Origin: URNF01 sp045649855
Lineage (GTDB): Bacteria; Bacillota; Clostridia; Oscillospirales; Acutalibacteraceae
Assembly: GCA_045649855.1 (NCBI GenBank)
Contig: JAZRQN010000015.1
Coordinates: forward strand, 1-11,419
Length of the DNA stretch: 11,419 nt
Direction of reading: 5' to 3'
Shown here piece by piece: positions 1 to 7,833 of this stretch. The stretch's first letter is position 1, and every line of letters starts with the position of its first letter. The notes beneath the pieces are model-generated. The model was not told the origin of the DNA. It made no database searches and saw only the letters and a program-made list of their open reading frames with translations. A program made the translations under genes and the position numbers.

Positions 1-2
1 TC

Positions 3-215
3 TTTAAAGGTATATTACCCAGTCTAGGAGCGTGCTTAATTGCAGGCTTGGTTATGGAAATATTTAATTTACATGGCTGGTTCGGATTGGTAATTAATTG
101 TGGAGTTATGGTTTTTGTATATACTGTGGCTATGTATTATAAGGGAATGGATGATTATGAAAAACAATTATTACAAGGTTTGTTTTTTAAGTTAAAATTA
201 AAAAGGAGTAGATAA
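3..215 (+). CDS. C-terminal end of a probable Wzx-type polysaccharide flippase (partial)
   Basis: Only the last 70 codons are present; the gene begins before the window. The frame is open from base 3 to TAA at 213-215. Two hydrophobic stretches (about residues 5-21 and 26-45 of the visible part) are followed by a short charged tail with the sequence KGMDDYEKQLL and a basic end (KLKLKRSR). This layout, two final helices and then a YEK-containing basic tail, is typical of the C-terminus of oligosaccharide flippases (MATE/MOP superfamily, Wzx), which move lipid-linked repeat units across the membrane. The context supports this, since nucleotide-sugar genes follow after only 2 bases. GC is about 30% by hand count (65 of 215), far below the ~50% of the next gene, as expected for the variable part of a polysaccharide locus. 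With so little sequence, another polytopic membrane protein such as Wzy cannot be excluded. Confidence 0.55.
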   Translation, partial: FKGILPSLGACLIAGLVMEIFNLHGWFGLVINCGVMVFVYTVAMYYKGMDDYEKQLLQGLFFKLKLKRSR

Positions 216-217
216 TT

Positions 218-1258
218 ATGTTCAAAAATAAAACCTTACTTATCACCGGAGGTACCGGTTCGTTCGGCAATGCTGTGCTGAACAGATTTTTGGAGACGGA
301 TATCGGAGAAATTCGTGTATTCTCGCGTGATGAGAAAAAACAGGATGATATGCGCCATGAATTCCAGGCGAAAATGCCTGAAGTCGCCGGCAAAATCAAG
401 TTTTATATCGGCGATGTACGCGATCTGGCATCGGTCAAGAATGCGATGCACGGAGTGGATTATATCTTCCACGCTGCCGCGCTCAAGCAGGTGCCTTCCT
501 GTGAATTTTTCCCCATCGAGGCGGTCAAAACCAATGTGCTGGGTACCGATAATGTGCTGACTGCCGCTATTGACGAAGGCGTCAAATGTGTTATCTGTTT
601 GTCTACCGATAAAGCTGCATACCCTGTGAATGCGATGGGCACCAGCAAGGCTATGATGGAAAAGGTGGTTGTTGCTAAGAGCCGCACCGTCAGTCCCGAT
701 AAGACGAAGATTTGTTGCACTCGCTACGGCAACGTGATGTGTTCCCGTGGTTCTGTTATCCCACTGTGGATCGAGCAGATCAAAGCAGGTAATCCTATCA
801 CCATCACAGAGCCTTCCATGACTCGTTTTGTTATGTCTTTGGAAGAAGCGGTGGATCTCGTGTTGTTTGCGTTTGAAAATGGCGTCAGTGGTGATATTCT
901 GATCCAAAAAGCGCCTGCTTGTACCATTGAAACATTGGCAAAAGCGGTAACCGGTTTGTTTGCACCTGAAACCGAAATTAAAGTGATTGGCATTCGTCAC
1001 GGTGAGAAAATGTATGAAAGTTTGCTCACTAATGAAGAGTGCGCTAATGCTGTTGATCTGGGCGGCTTCTACCGTGTGCCTGCGGACAAGCGTGACTTGA
1101 ACTATGATAAGTATTTTGTGGAAGGTAACACCGAACGAGATTTGCTGACCGCTTTTAATTCAAATAATACCGAGCTTCTTGATGTGGAACAGGTTAAGGA
1201 AAAACTGCTTTCTTTGGCGTATATCCGCGAAGAACTCGCTGCATGGGAGCAAAAATGA
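218..1258 (+). CDS. UDP-GlcNAc 4,6-dehydratase/5-epimerase (WbjB/FnlA/Cap5E family)
   Basis: A 346-residue extended short-chain dehydrogenase. The NAD(P)-binding motif GGTGSFG is at residues 11-17. STDKAAYP (129-136) is followed by M140-x3-K144, the Met-for-Tyr form of the SDR YxxxK motif that is usual in CapE/FlaA1/WbjB enzymes. RYGNVM and SRGSVIP follow near residues 168-181. Family knowledge: the enzyme removes water across C4-C6 of UDP-GlcNAc and epimerises C5, and in some members C3, giving a UDP-4-keto-6-deoxy-L-HexNAc for surface polysaccharide. The size fits WbjB/Cap5E (about 340-345 residues), larger than a simple epimerase. The ATG at 218 follows AAAAGGAG (201-208) with a 9-base gap. 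The stop overlaps the start of the next gene as ATGA (1255-1258), so the two are translationally coupled. The next two genes encode the following steps of the same pathway. Confidence 0.9.
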   Translation: MFKNKTLLITGGTGSFGNAVLNRFLETDIGEIRVFSRDEKKQDDMRHEFQAKMPEVAGKIKFYIGDVRDLASVKNAMHGVDYIFHAAALKQVPSCEFFPIEAVKTNVLGTDNVLTAAIDEGVKCVICLSTDKAAYPVNAMGTSKAMMEKVVVAKSRTVSPDKTKICCTRYGNVMCSRGSVIPLWIEQIKAGNPITITEPSMTRFVMSLEEAVDLVLFAFENGVSGDILIQKAPACTIETLAKAVTGLFAPETEIKVIGIRHGEKMYESLLTNEECANAVDLGGFYRVPADKRDLNYDKYFVEGNTERDLLTAFNSNNTELLDVEQVKEKLLSLAYIREELAAWEQK

Positions 1259-2112
1259 TGAAATTTTTAGTATTAGGCTGTAATGGTATGGCCGGACATG
1301 TAATTTCTTTGTACTTGAAAGAACAAGGACACGATGTGTTTGGTTTTGACCGTGTAAAATCCTCGCTTATCGAGAGTGTAAGTGGAGATGCCAGAGACGC
1401 AGACTCGCTTCGCAAATTAATTACCGCGGATAAATACGATTCTGTGATCAATTGTATCGGCATTCTGAATCAGTTTGCCGAACAAAACAAAGCGTTGGCA
1501 TCCTATCTCAACGGATATTTGCCGCATTTGTTAGCTGAAATCACGGACGGCACTGATACTCAGGTAATTCATATGAGCACTGACTGTGTGTTTTCCGGCA
1601 AACGCGGACAATATACCGAAGATGATTTTTGCGATGGCGAAACGTTTTATGATCGTTCCAAAGCTTTGGGTGAATTGAATGATCATAAAAACATCACGCT
1701 TCGGAATTCTATTGTCGGCCCTGACATCAACCAGAAGGGAATAGGTCTCTTGAACTGGTTTATGCAGCAAGAAGGGGATGTGAACGGCTTCACCAAAGCA
1801 ATGTGGACCGGTCAAACCACCCTGCAACTTGCTAAAACAATGGAAGCAGCTGCAAAGGAAAAAGCCTTCGGTTTGTACAATACCGTTCCCGATACTTCTA
1901 TTTCCAAGTATGAGCTTCTGAAACTGTTTAATCATTATATGCGTGGCGATGCGATTACCGTACATGCCATCGAAGGTATCAACGCTGATAAATCCCTTAA
2001 GCGCACAAAGTTCGATTTCGATTATCGCATACCGGACTATGAATGCATGGTACGTGAACTTGCAGATTGGATGAAGCAACATAAATCTCTGTACCCCCAT
2101 TATGATTTATAA
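1255..2112 (+). CDS. RmlD-like SDR: UDP-4-keto-6-deoxy-L-HexNAc reductase (WbvR-like)
   Basis: A 285-residue SDR of the RmlD (dTDP-4-dehydrorhamnose reductase) type. The N-terminal nucleotide-binding motif is GCNGMAG (8-14); a STDCVF strand (108-113) and the catalytic pair Y132/K136 in YDRSK follow. By pathway position it should reduce the 4-keto group of the product of the upstream dehydratase. WbjC/FnlB/Cap5F, which do this in UDP-L-FucNAc synthesis, are about 370 residues with a C-terminal cupin domain. This protein ends after the SDR domain, as RmlD and WbvR of the UDP-L-RhaNAc/L-QuiNAc pathway do. The start is either ATG 1255 or ATG 1258; GGGAG (1245-1249) serves both, and 1255 forms the ATGA overlap. 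An in-frame ATG at 1243 lies upstream of that ribosome site and is unlikely. The enzyme class is secure; the exact product sugar is inferred. Confidence 0.82.
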   Translation: MMKFLVLGCNGMAGHVISLYLKEQGHDVFGFDRVKSSLIESVSGDARDADSLRKLITADKYDSVINCIGILNQFAEQNKALASYLNGYLPHLLAEITDGTDTQVIHMSTDCVFSGKRGQYTEDDFCDGETFYDRSKALGELNDHKNITLRNSIVGPDINQKGIGLLNWFMQQEGDVNGFTKAMWTGQTTLQLAKTMEAAAKEKAFGLYNTVPDTSISKYELLKLFNHYMRGDAITVHAIEGINADKSLKRTKFDFDYRIPDYECMVRELADWMKQHKSLYPHYDL

Positions 2113-2121
2113 GGTGATAGT

Positions 2122-3249
2122 ATGAGTAAGTTGAAATTAATGACCATTTTAGGCACCAGACCTGAAATAATCAAAATGTCCGCCATCATCAAAAAGTGCG
2201 ACAAATATTTTGAACACATTTTGGTGCACACAGGACAGAACTATGATTACACTTTGAATGAAGTATTTTTCAAAGATCTTGGCATCCGCCAACCTGATTA
2301 CTATCTGGGCGTAGTGGGAGAAAACCTCGGCCAGACGATGGGCAATGTTATTGCAAAATCCTATGAACTGATGAGTGAAGTCAAACCCGATGCAATCATT
2401 GTGCTTGGCGATACCAATTCCTGCCTTTCCGTGATTGCCGCCAAACGTTTGAAGATTCCGGTATTTCATATGGAAGCAGGCAATCGCTGTAAGGATGAAA
2501 ATTTACCCGAAGAGGTCATTCGTCGCATCGTAGATGTAACAAGCGATGTCAACCTTTGCTATTCCGAACACGCGCGCAGATATATTCTCGATTCTGGTGT
2601 GAAGCCCGAATATACGTATGTGGTCGGTTCGCCTATGGCGGAAGTGCTGTCTTGTTATAAAGACAGCATTGATCAAAGTGATATTTTGGACAAGCTGGGG
2701 CTTGCGCAAAAGAAATATATACTCTTGTCCGCTCATCGTGAGGAAAATATTGATATTGAAGCCAACTTCATGTCTTTGATGAATGCGGTAAATGAGATGG
2801 CAAAGAAATATGACATGCCCATTTTGTATTCTTGCCATCCTCGTTCGAAAAAGTTTATCGAGCAACGCGGTTTTGAGTTTGATGCGCGCGTGATACAGCA
2901 TGAACCGCTCGGCTTCTTTGATTATAATCACCTGCAAAAGAATGCTTTTTGCGTTGTTTCTGACAGCGGTACTTTGCCGGAAGAAAGCGCATATTTCCAT
3001 TATCCTGCAGTTTCCATCAGAACATCTACCGAACGTCCTGAAGCCATGGATAAAGGCGTCTTTACGATTGGTTCCATCACGTCTGAACAGGTGTTGCAGG
3101 CAGTCGATTTGGCTGTTGAAATGGCAGTGTCGGATGATTTGCCTGCTGATGTTCCTGCTTATGTGGACGGAAATGTGTCCGCAAAAGTTGTCAAACTGAT
3201 ACAATCCTATACCGGTATTATCAATAAGATGGTGTGGCGTAAATATTGA
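2122..3249 (+). CDS. UDP-sugar 2-epimerase, non-hydrolysing (WbjD/WbvD/FnlC type)
   Basis: A 375-residue GT-B-fold epimerase of the WecB/MnaA superfamily. Visible landmarks are GTRPEI (11-16), HTGQNYD (36-42), GDTNS (96-100), HMEAGNRC (116-123), SAHREEN (203-209) and SDSGT (280-284) in the UDP-binding C-terminal half. These are hallmark positions of UDP-GlcNAc 2-epimerases. The GDTNS form and the HMEAGNR segment are typical of the WbjD/Cap5G branch, which inverts C2 of a 6-deoxy-L-HexNAc rather than making UDP-ManNAc. The position, third after a dehydratase and a reductase, supports that role: UDP-L-RhaNAc to UDP-L-QuiNAc, or UDP-L-PneNAc to UDP-L-FucNAc. The ATG at 2122 is 9 bases after the previous stop, with AAGGTGATAG (2111-2120) as ribosome site. 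Plain MnaA activity is the main alternative. It is the last recognisable polysaccharide gene in the window. Confidence 0.85.
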   Translation: MSKLKLMTILGTRPEIIKMSAIIKKCDKYFEHILVHTGQNYDYTLNEVFFKDLGIRQPDYYLGVVGENLGQTMGNVIAKSYELMSEVKPDAIIVLGDTNSCLSVIAAKRLKIPVFHMEAGNRCKDENLPEEVIRRIVDVTSDVNLCYSEHARRYILDSGVKPEYTYVVGSPMAEVLSCYKDSIDQSDILDKLGLAQKKYILLSAHREENIDIEANFMSLMNAVNEMAKKYDMPILYSCHPRSKKFIEQRGFEFDARVIQHEPLGFFDYNHLQKNAFCVVSDSGTLPEESAYFHYPAVSIRTSTERPEAMDKGVFTIGSITSEQVLQAVDLAVEMAVSDDLPADVPAYVDGNVSAKVVKLIQSYTGIINKMVWRKY

Positions 3250-3273
3250 TTTCAAACGCGAACGGAGGTTTAT

Positions 3274-4341
3274 GTGAATATTGACAATATAAAAGCCGCC
3301 GTTCCTGCGTTGCTGAACTGGTATGAACTGCACGCACGCTTATTGCCATGGCGGACAGAGCCGACACCGTATCGTGTCTGGATATCCGAAATTATGCTGC
3401 AACAAACGAGGATCGAGGCGGTGATACCGCATTATCACGCTTTCTTGAAGCGAATGCCCAATCTGCGTGCTTTGGCAGAAATCGACGAAGAAGAACTGCT
3501 GAAAACTTGGGAGGGTCTTGGATATTACAGTCGTGCCCGCAACCTGCAAAAAGCGGCGAAAACGGTATTGGAAAGCGGCAGGGAAGACCTGCCAAGCACC
3601 TATACACAGCTCATCAAACTGCCCGGTATCGGCGAGTATACGGCAGGCGCCATTGCCTCTATTTCATTTGGTGAAGCAGTGCCTGCTGTGGATGGTAACG
3701 TTATGCGCGTTTTGGCACGCCTAACGGGGTGCGACACAGACGTGCTAACACCGGCAGGTAAAAAGCAATTTACCGCTATTGCAAACGATTTGTTGCCCAA
3801 ATCCGCACCTGCCCAGTTCAATCAGGCGGTGATGGAACTTGGGGAGACGGTTTGCTTGCCAAACACCACCCCGAAATGCGAAAAATGTCCGTTTTCGGAG
3901 GTTTGTGTCGCACGTCGTGATGGGTTGACCGACCGTTTGCCAGTGCGCCAAAAGCTTAAATCGCGAAAAATACAGCCGAAAACCGTGTTTGTATTGCGCA
4001 CCGAAAGCGAACCGACACGTATTCTGTTACACAAACGTGAAAAACGCGGACTGCTCGCAGGGCTGTACGAGTTTCCGAATGCGGATGGAAAACTGTCGGA
4101 AAATGAAGCGCTCACTTGGCTTTCCGAGCACGGTGTTCAAGCAGACGCTTTACACGAATTACCTGATGCCAAGCACATTTTCACACATATCGAATGGCAC
4201 ATGAACGGCTATACGGCGTTAGTACAAGAAACACCGCTGCCCGACGAGTACGTCTGGGCAACGGCTACAGAAATCAAAGAGCAATATGCGGTTCCAACCG
4301 CTTTTAGTACATTTTTGCAATTTATTTATCAGAATTTCTGA
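3274..4341 (+). CDS. mutY: A/G-specific adenine DNA glycosylase MutY
   Basis: A 355-residue base-excision repair glycosylase that removes adenine mispaired with 8-oxoguanine. PWRTEPTPYRVWISEIMLQQ (residues 25-44) contains the catalytic Glu (E39). The helix-hairpin-helix LPGIGEYTAGAI (116-127) and D140 in VDGNV complete the HhH-GPD active site. The iron-sulfur cysteines are C194, C202, C205 and C211, a C-x7-C-x2-C-x5-C pattern, one residue longer in the first gap than E. coli MutY (C-x6-C). Residues from about 235 form the C-terminal NUDIX-like 8-oxoG recognition domain (HKREKRGLLAGLYEFP, 253-268). The start is GTG 3274 with GGAGG at 3264-3268; the nearby ATG at 3272 is in another frame and followed at once by TGA. 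It begins 24 bases after the polysaccharide genes, so it may be read from the same transcript, though it has no functional link to them. Confidence 0.95.
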   Translation: MNIDNIKAAVPALLNWYELHARLLPWRTEPTPYRVWISEIMLQQTRIEAVIPHYHAFLKRMPNLRALAEIDEEELLKTWEGLGYYSRARNLQKAAKTVLESGREDLPSTYTQLIKLPGIGEYTAGAIASISFGEAVPAVDGNVMRVLARLTGCDTDVLTPAGKKQFTAIANDLLPKSAPAQFNQAVMELGETVCLPNTTPKCEKCPFSEVCVARRDGLTDRLPVRQKLKSRKIQPKTVFVLRTESEPTRILLHKREKRGLLAGLYEFPNADGKLSENEALTWLSEHGVQADALHELPDAKHIFTHIEWHMNGYTALVQETPLPDEYVWATATEIKEQYAVPTAFSTFLQFIYQNF

Positions 4342-4356
4342 TAGGAGGATTTGAAT

Positions 4357-4842
4357 ATGGATCAACGCAGTGGTTATATTTCTTGGGACGAATACTTTAT
4401 GGGTATTGCTTTGCTGTCTGCACAGCGCAGCAAGGATCCCGGCACACAGGTCGGTGCATGTATCGTCGATGAAAATAAAAAGATTTTATCTATGGGCTAC
4501 AACGGTATGCCTCGCGGTTGCCATGACACGTTGATGCCGTGGGCGCGTGATAACAACAATCCCGAAGAAACCAAGTATATGTATGTCTGCCATGCAGAAC
4601 TCAACGCCATTCTCAATTATGACGGTAACAATCTTAAAGGTTCGACGATCTATACAACGTTGTTTCCGTGCAATGAATGTGCCAAAGCGGTGATTCAGGC
4701 AGGCATCAAAGAGGTCGTGTATCTCTCTGATAAATACGCTGACAGCGCTTCGACGCGCGCTTCTAAACGTATGATGGATATGGTGGGGATTACGTATCGT
4801 CCGTATACGATGAGCGGCAAATCTTTCAATCTGGAGCTGTAA
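4357..4842 (+). CDS. Deoxycytidylate (dCMP) deaminase
   Basis: A 161-residue zinc deaminase that converts dCMP to dUMP, feeding thymidylate synthesis. The zinc site is visible as CHAE (H79, catalytic E81) and PCNEC (P104, C105, C108). The segment DPGTQVGACIVD near residues 28-39 and the substrate-loop signature GYNGMPRGCHD (47-57) are characteristic of dCMP deaminases rather than tRNA or cytidine deaminases. The start is ATG 4357, 8 bases after AGGAGG (4343-4348). A TTG two codons earlier lies only two bases from that ribosome site and is unlikely. It starts 15 bases after mutY. Family members are often allosterically activated by dCTP and inhibited by dTTP; that is family knowledge, not visible here. 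Its product dUMP is the substrate of the ThyX encoded about 5.6 kb downstream on the same strand. Confidence 0.93.
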   Translation: MDQRSGYISWDEYFMGIALLSAQRSKDPGTQVGACIVDENKKILSMGYNGMPRGCHDTLMPWARDNNNPEETKYMYVCHAELNAILNYDGNNLKGSTIYTTLFPCNECAKAVIQAGIKEVVYLSDKYADSASTRASKRMMDMVGITYRPYTMSGKSFNLEL

Positions 4843-4851
4843 TATATCTAT

Positions 4852-5586
4852 ATGAATAAAACGGTTTTAATTACAGGTGCTTCCCGCGGAATCGGTCGTG
4901 CAATCGCTAAAACGCTGGGTGCGGAAGGCTATCGTATTGTCCTCAATTATCATCATTCTAAAGATGCAGCCTTATCACTTGCTGCCGAACTGGAAGCAAA
5001 CGGGGTAGAGGTTTTGCCTTTTTGCGCAGATGTAACCGATAAACAAGCGGTTGCAGATATGGTGCGCGCCGCAATCGAACGATTCGGTATGATTACCGCT
5101 TTGGTAAACAACGCCGGTATCGCCGAACAATGTTTGTTTACGGATATTTCGGACTCACAATGGCAAAATATGATGAAAACCCATGTAGATGGGGCGTTTT
5201 ATTGCTGTAAAGCGGTTTTACCTTACATGATAAAAGAGCACATTGGCAAGATTGTCAACATCTCGTCCATGTGGGGTATTACAGGCGCTTCTTGCGAGGT
5301 TCACTATTCCACCGCAAAAGCGGCGCTGATCGGTATGACCAAGGCGCTTGCAAAAGAGGTTGGTCCTTCTGGAATACAGGTCAACTGTGTTGCGCCCGGT
5401 GTTATCGCCACCGATATGCTGAACAGTTTCACCGAAGAAGATATGCAAGCTTTGAAAAATGAAACGCCGCTTTGCCGTATCGGAACACCCGAAGATGTGG
5501 CAAACGCCGTATCGTTTTTACTATCGGATAAAGCTGATTTTATTACGGGACAGGTGCTGTCAGTTGACGGCGGTTTTTGTATATAA
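4852..5586 (+). CDS. Short-chain dehydrogenase/reductase, FabG/YmfI-like
   Basis: A 244-residue classical SDR. TGASRGIG (8-15) binds NADP(H), CADVTD lies at 58-63, NNAG at 86-89, the catalytic Ser at 138/139 in NISSMWG, YSTAK at 152-156 (Y152, K156), and the C-terminal VDGGF end is typical of FabG-like reductases. The structural Asn of the usual N-S-Y-K tetrad appears to be His (H111 in THVDGAF). The family includes 3-oxoacyl-ACP reductase FabG, but no fatty-acid gene is nearby. The SSMWGITGASCEVHYS-type core resembles clostridial SDRs that are often compared with B. subtilis YmfI, the reductase that finishes the EF-P 5-aminopentanol modification, so that role is a real alternative. No good ribosome site precedes ATG 4852 (GGAG at 4833-4836 is 15 bases away); the 9-base gap after the deaminase stop suggests coupling. 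The substrate cannot be decided from sequence alone. Confidence 0.85.
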   Translation: MNKTVLITGASRGIGRAIAKTLGAEGYRIVLNYHHSKDAALSLAAELEANGVEVLPFCADVTDKQAVADMVRAAIERFGMITALVNNAGIAEQCLFTDISDSQWQNMMKTHVDGAFYCCKAVLPYMIKEHIGKIVNISSMWGITGASCEVHYSTAKAALIGMTKALAKEVGPSGIQVNCVAPGVIATDMLNSFTEEDMQALKNETPLCRIGTPEDVANAVSFLLSDKADFITGQVLSVDGGFCI

Positions 5587-5607
5587 AGATACAGAAAGGA
5601 AATCGGA

Positions 5608-7362
5608 ATGCGTAATGCTGAACAATGGGATCTGACGGATATTTATGCCGACGATTCACTTTGGGAACAAGATATTGAAAACATTGAACAATTAGCCGAA
5701 AAACTTGTGTGCTTGCAAGGCAAACTGTCCGAAACGGATGTTTTGCGCGAAGCGTTATTGCTGGATATGCAGATATCGGAATTGCTGGAAAAAGCGTATT
5801 GCTATGCACATTTACAATACGATCTGGATCACAACAACGCTGCTTCACAAGCCAAGCACGATCGTGCGATGAGTTTGTATTATCGCATTGGCGAAAAAAC
5901 CGCTTTTCTGTTGCCTGAATTGACAGCTTTGCCGCAGGAAACAACCCAAAAACTGCTTTCTGCCTATCCTGATATGCAGATTTTCGAGCACATGTTAGAC
6001 GACGTCAACAGACATCGTCCGCACGTATTATCCGCCAGGGAAGAGCAATTACTGACGATGGCTTCGCCTGCTTTGTCCACTATGGACACGGCGTTTACAA
6101 TGCTGGAAAGCGTCGATTTATGCAAAGGATCTATTCAGAACGAAGACGGAGAAACTATACAGTTGACGGACGGTGTGTTTGCTACTTGCAGAGAAAGCAG
6201 AGATCGCCGCGTCCGTGCGGATGCTTTCCGTGTGTTTCATGAAAGCTTTGCATCTATGGGCAATACCATTGCTTCTTTGTATGCAGGACAGGTGCGCGCT
6301 GATGTATTTAAAGCAAAAGCGAAAAACTACGGATCTTGTCTGCAACGTGCTTTGTTCAGCGACAATCTGCCTGAAAGCCTGTATAGCGGCCTGATTGATG
6401 CCGTGCATGCGTATTTACCTACGCATCACCGTTATCTTGAGTTGCGCAGAAAAGCGCTCGGCGTTGATAAACTGCATATTTACGATTGTTACGTTCCGCT
6501 GGTCGCGGATATGGATGATATTTCTTACACCTACGAGCAAGCCAAAAGTATGGTACGCGAATATTTGGCACCGTTGGGTGAAACGTACCGGCAAGATCTC
6601 GATACATTGTTGGCAGGCGGTTGGGTAGACGTATATGAGAAACCCGGTAAAGAAACAGGCGCTTACGCAAACGGAGTATATGGCGTACATCCGTATATGC
6701 TGCTGAATTTCATGGGTAAACTGAACGATGTGTTCACATTGGCACATGAAGCAGGCCACTGCTTGCATTCCTATTATTCCGACTATCAACCATACGTCAA
6801 TAAAGATTATCCGATTTTCTTGGCTGAAATCGCATCCACCGTCAATGAAAATTTGTTGTTGCGTGGTATGCTGAAAGATACAAAAGACACTAAAAAACGC
6901 GCATATCTCATCAATCATTTTATTGATGAACTGCGCGGTACGGTTATTCGCCAAACGATGTTTGCCGAATTCGAGTGGAAAGCGCATACGCTCGCAGAGC
7001 AGGGGAGTCCTTTGACTGCTGATGTATTGTGCGGTATTTACCACGAATTGCTGGTCCAATACTTTGGCGAAAACGTAGAGATCGATCCGTATATGGATTG
7101 GGAATGGGCGCGTATCCCGCATTTTTATCGCGCGTTTTACGTGTTTAAATATGCTACCGGATTTTCCGCCGCAGCCGCCCTCAGTAAGAAAGTGTTACAT
7201 GGCGAAGTTGCGCCGTATTTGGCGTTTTTGCATGCAGGTGGTAGTGATTATCCGCTGAATACACTCGCTAAAACCGGTGTTGATTTGTCCACGCCTGAAC
7301 CCGTCAGCGTTGCATTGCAGGAATTTGAAAACATGCTCAACGAGCTTGAAACAATATTGTAA
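5608..7362 (+). CDS. pepF: Oligoendopeptidase F (M3B metallopeptidase)
   Basis: A 584-residue cytoplasmic zinc peptidase with no signal peptide or membrane segment. The catalytic motif is HEAGH at residues 380-384 (H380, E381, H384). The third zinc ligand is probably E407 in AEIASTVNE, 23 residues after the second His, as in the M3 family. The N-terminal opening WDLTDIYADD and the long, mostly helical first half are typical of PepF, which is usually about 600 residues. PepF cleaves peptides of roughly 7-17 residues and takes part in peptide turnover; this is family knowledge. ATG 5608 follows AAAGGA (5595-5600) with 7 bases between. It lies 21 bases after the SDR gene and 21 before rpiB, so it is probably co-transcribed with both. 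M3B members vary in peptide preference, so the physiological substrate is open. Confidence 0.93.
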   Translation: MRNAEQWDLTDIYADDSLWEQDIENIEQLAEKLVCLQGKLSETDVLREALLLDMQISELLEKAYCYAHLQYDLDHNNAASQAKHDRAMSLYYRIGEKTAFLLPELTALPQETTQKLLSAYPDMQIFEHMLDDVNRHRPHVLSAREEQLLTMASPALSTMDTAFTMLESVDLCKGSIQNEDGETIQLTDGVFATCRESRDRRVRADAFRVFHESFASMGNTIASLYAGQVRADVFKAKAKNYGSCLQRALFSDNLPESLYSGLIDAVHAYLPTHHRYLELRRKALGVDKLHIYDCYVPLVADMDDISYTYEQAKSMVREYLAPLGETYRQDLDTLLAGGWVDVYEKPGKETGAYANGVYGVHPYMLLNFMGKLNDVFTLAHEAGHCLHSYYSDYQPYVNKDYPIFLAEIASTVNENLLLRGMLKDTKDTKKRAYLINHFIDELRGTVIRQTMFAEFEWKAHTLAEQGSPLTADVLCGIYHELLVQYFGENVEIDPYMDWEWARIPHFYRAFYVFKYATGFSAAAALSKKVLHGEVAPYLAFLHAGGSDYPLNTLAKTGVDLSTPEPVSVALQEFENMLNELETIL

Positions 7363-7383
7363 TTTATCTTTGGAGGTATGGCT

Positions 7384-7833
7384 ATGATAGCGATTGCGTG
7401 CGATCATTCTGCTCTTGAAATGAAAGAGACGGTCAAAGAACTTTTAACCGAAATGGGACTGGAATTTGAGGACTTCGGTACCCACACCACCGATAGTTGC
7501 CACTATCCCATCTACGGCGCACGTGCCGCAAAAGCAGTGGCAAGCGGCAAATGCGAAAAAGGCATTCTCATTTGCGGCACCGGCATCGGTATGTCTTTGG
7601 TTGCCAATAAAGTAAAAGGCATTCGCTGTGTTGCGTGCAGTGAACCGTATTCGGCCCGTTTGTCCAGACAGCACAACAATTCCAATATGCTGTCCATCGG
7701 TGCGCGCGTCATCGGACCCGAAATGGCAAAGTTGATCGTAACCGAATTTTTAACCACCGCCTTTGAAGGTGGCAGACACCAAACGCGTGTTGATATGATC
7801 ACCGCGACCGAAAACGGTTTGGAACTCGAATAA
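7384..7833 (+). CDS. rpiB: Ribose-5-phosphate isomerase B
   Basis: A 149-residue isomerase of the RpiB/LacAB family, interconverting ribose 5-phosphate and ribulose 5-phosphate in the non-oxidative pentose phosphate pathway. Active-site features are CDH (C6, D7, H8), C64 in ICGTGIG (63-69, the catalytic Cys region and anion loop) and H97 in SRQHNNSNML. The length matches RpiB (about 149). The start is ATG 7384, 7 bases after GGAGG (7372-7376); the in-frame ATG at 7378 is one base from that site and cannot be used efficiently. Cys at the catalytic position and the full GTGIG loop favour RpiB over the LacA/LacB subunits, which also usually occur as a pair in a lactose/tagatose operon, absent here. 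The gene ends at 7833, just before the hairpin that precedes cwlD. Confidence 0.95.
   Translation: MIAIACDHSALEMKETVKELLTEMGLEFEDFGTHTTDSCHYPIYGARAAKAVASGKCEKGILICGTGIGMSLVANKVKGIRCVACSEPYSARLSRQHNNSNMLSIGARVIGPEMAKLIVTEFLTTAFEGGRHQTRVDMITATENGLELE

Noticed and set aside
236..1000. Long open frame on the minus strand (254 codons) opposite the dehydratase gene
   Set aside because: Its translation shows no recognisable family and no ribosome site; the plus strand holds a complete, motif-rich enzyme, so this is a codon-bias shadow.
2503..3333. Minus-strand open frame of 276 codons across the 2-epimerase end and mutY start
   Set aside because: Spans two well-supported plus-strand genes and their gap, and shows no domain or start signal.
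6415..7122. Minus-strand open frame of 235 codons opposite pepF
   Set aside because: Lies entirely over the catalytic half of pepF; the predicted protein is Cys/Gln/Ile-rich without motifs, typical of an antisense shadow.
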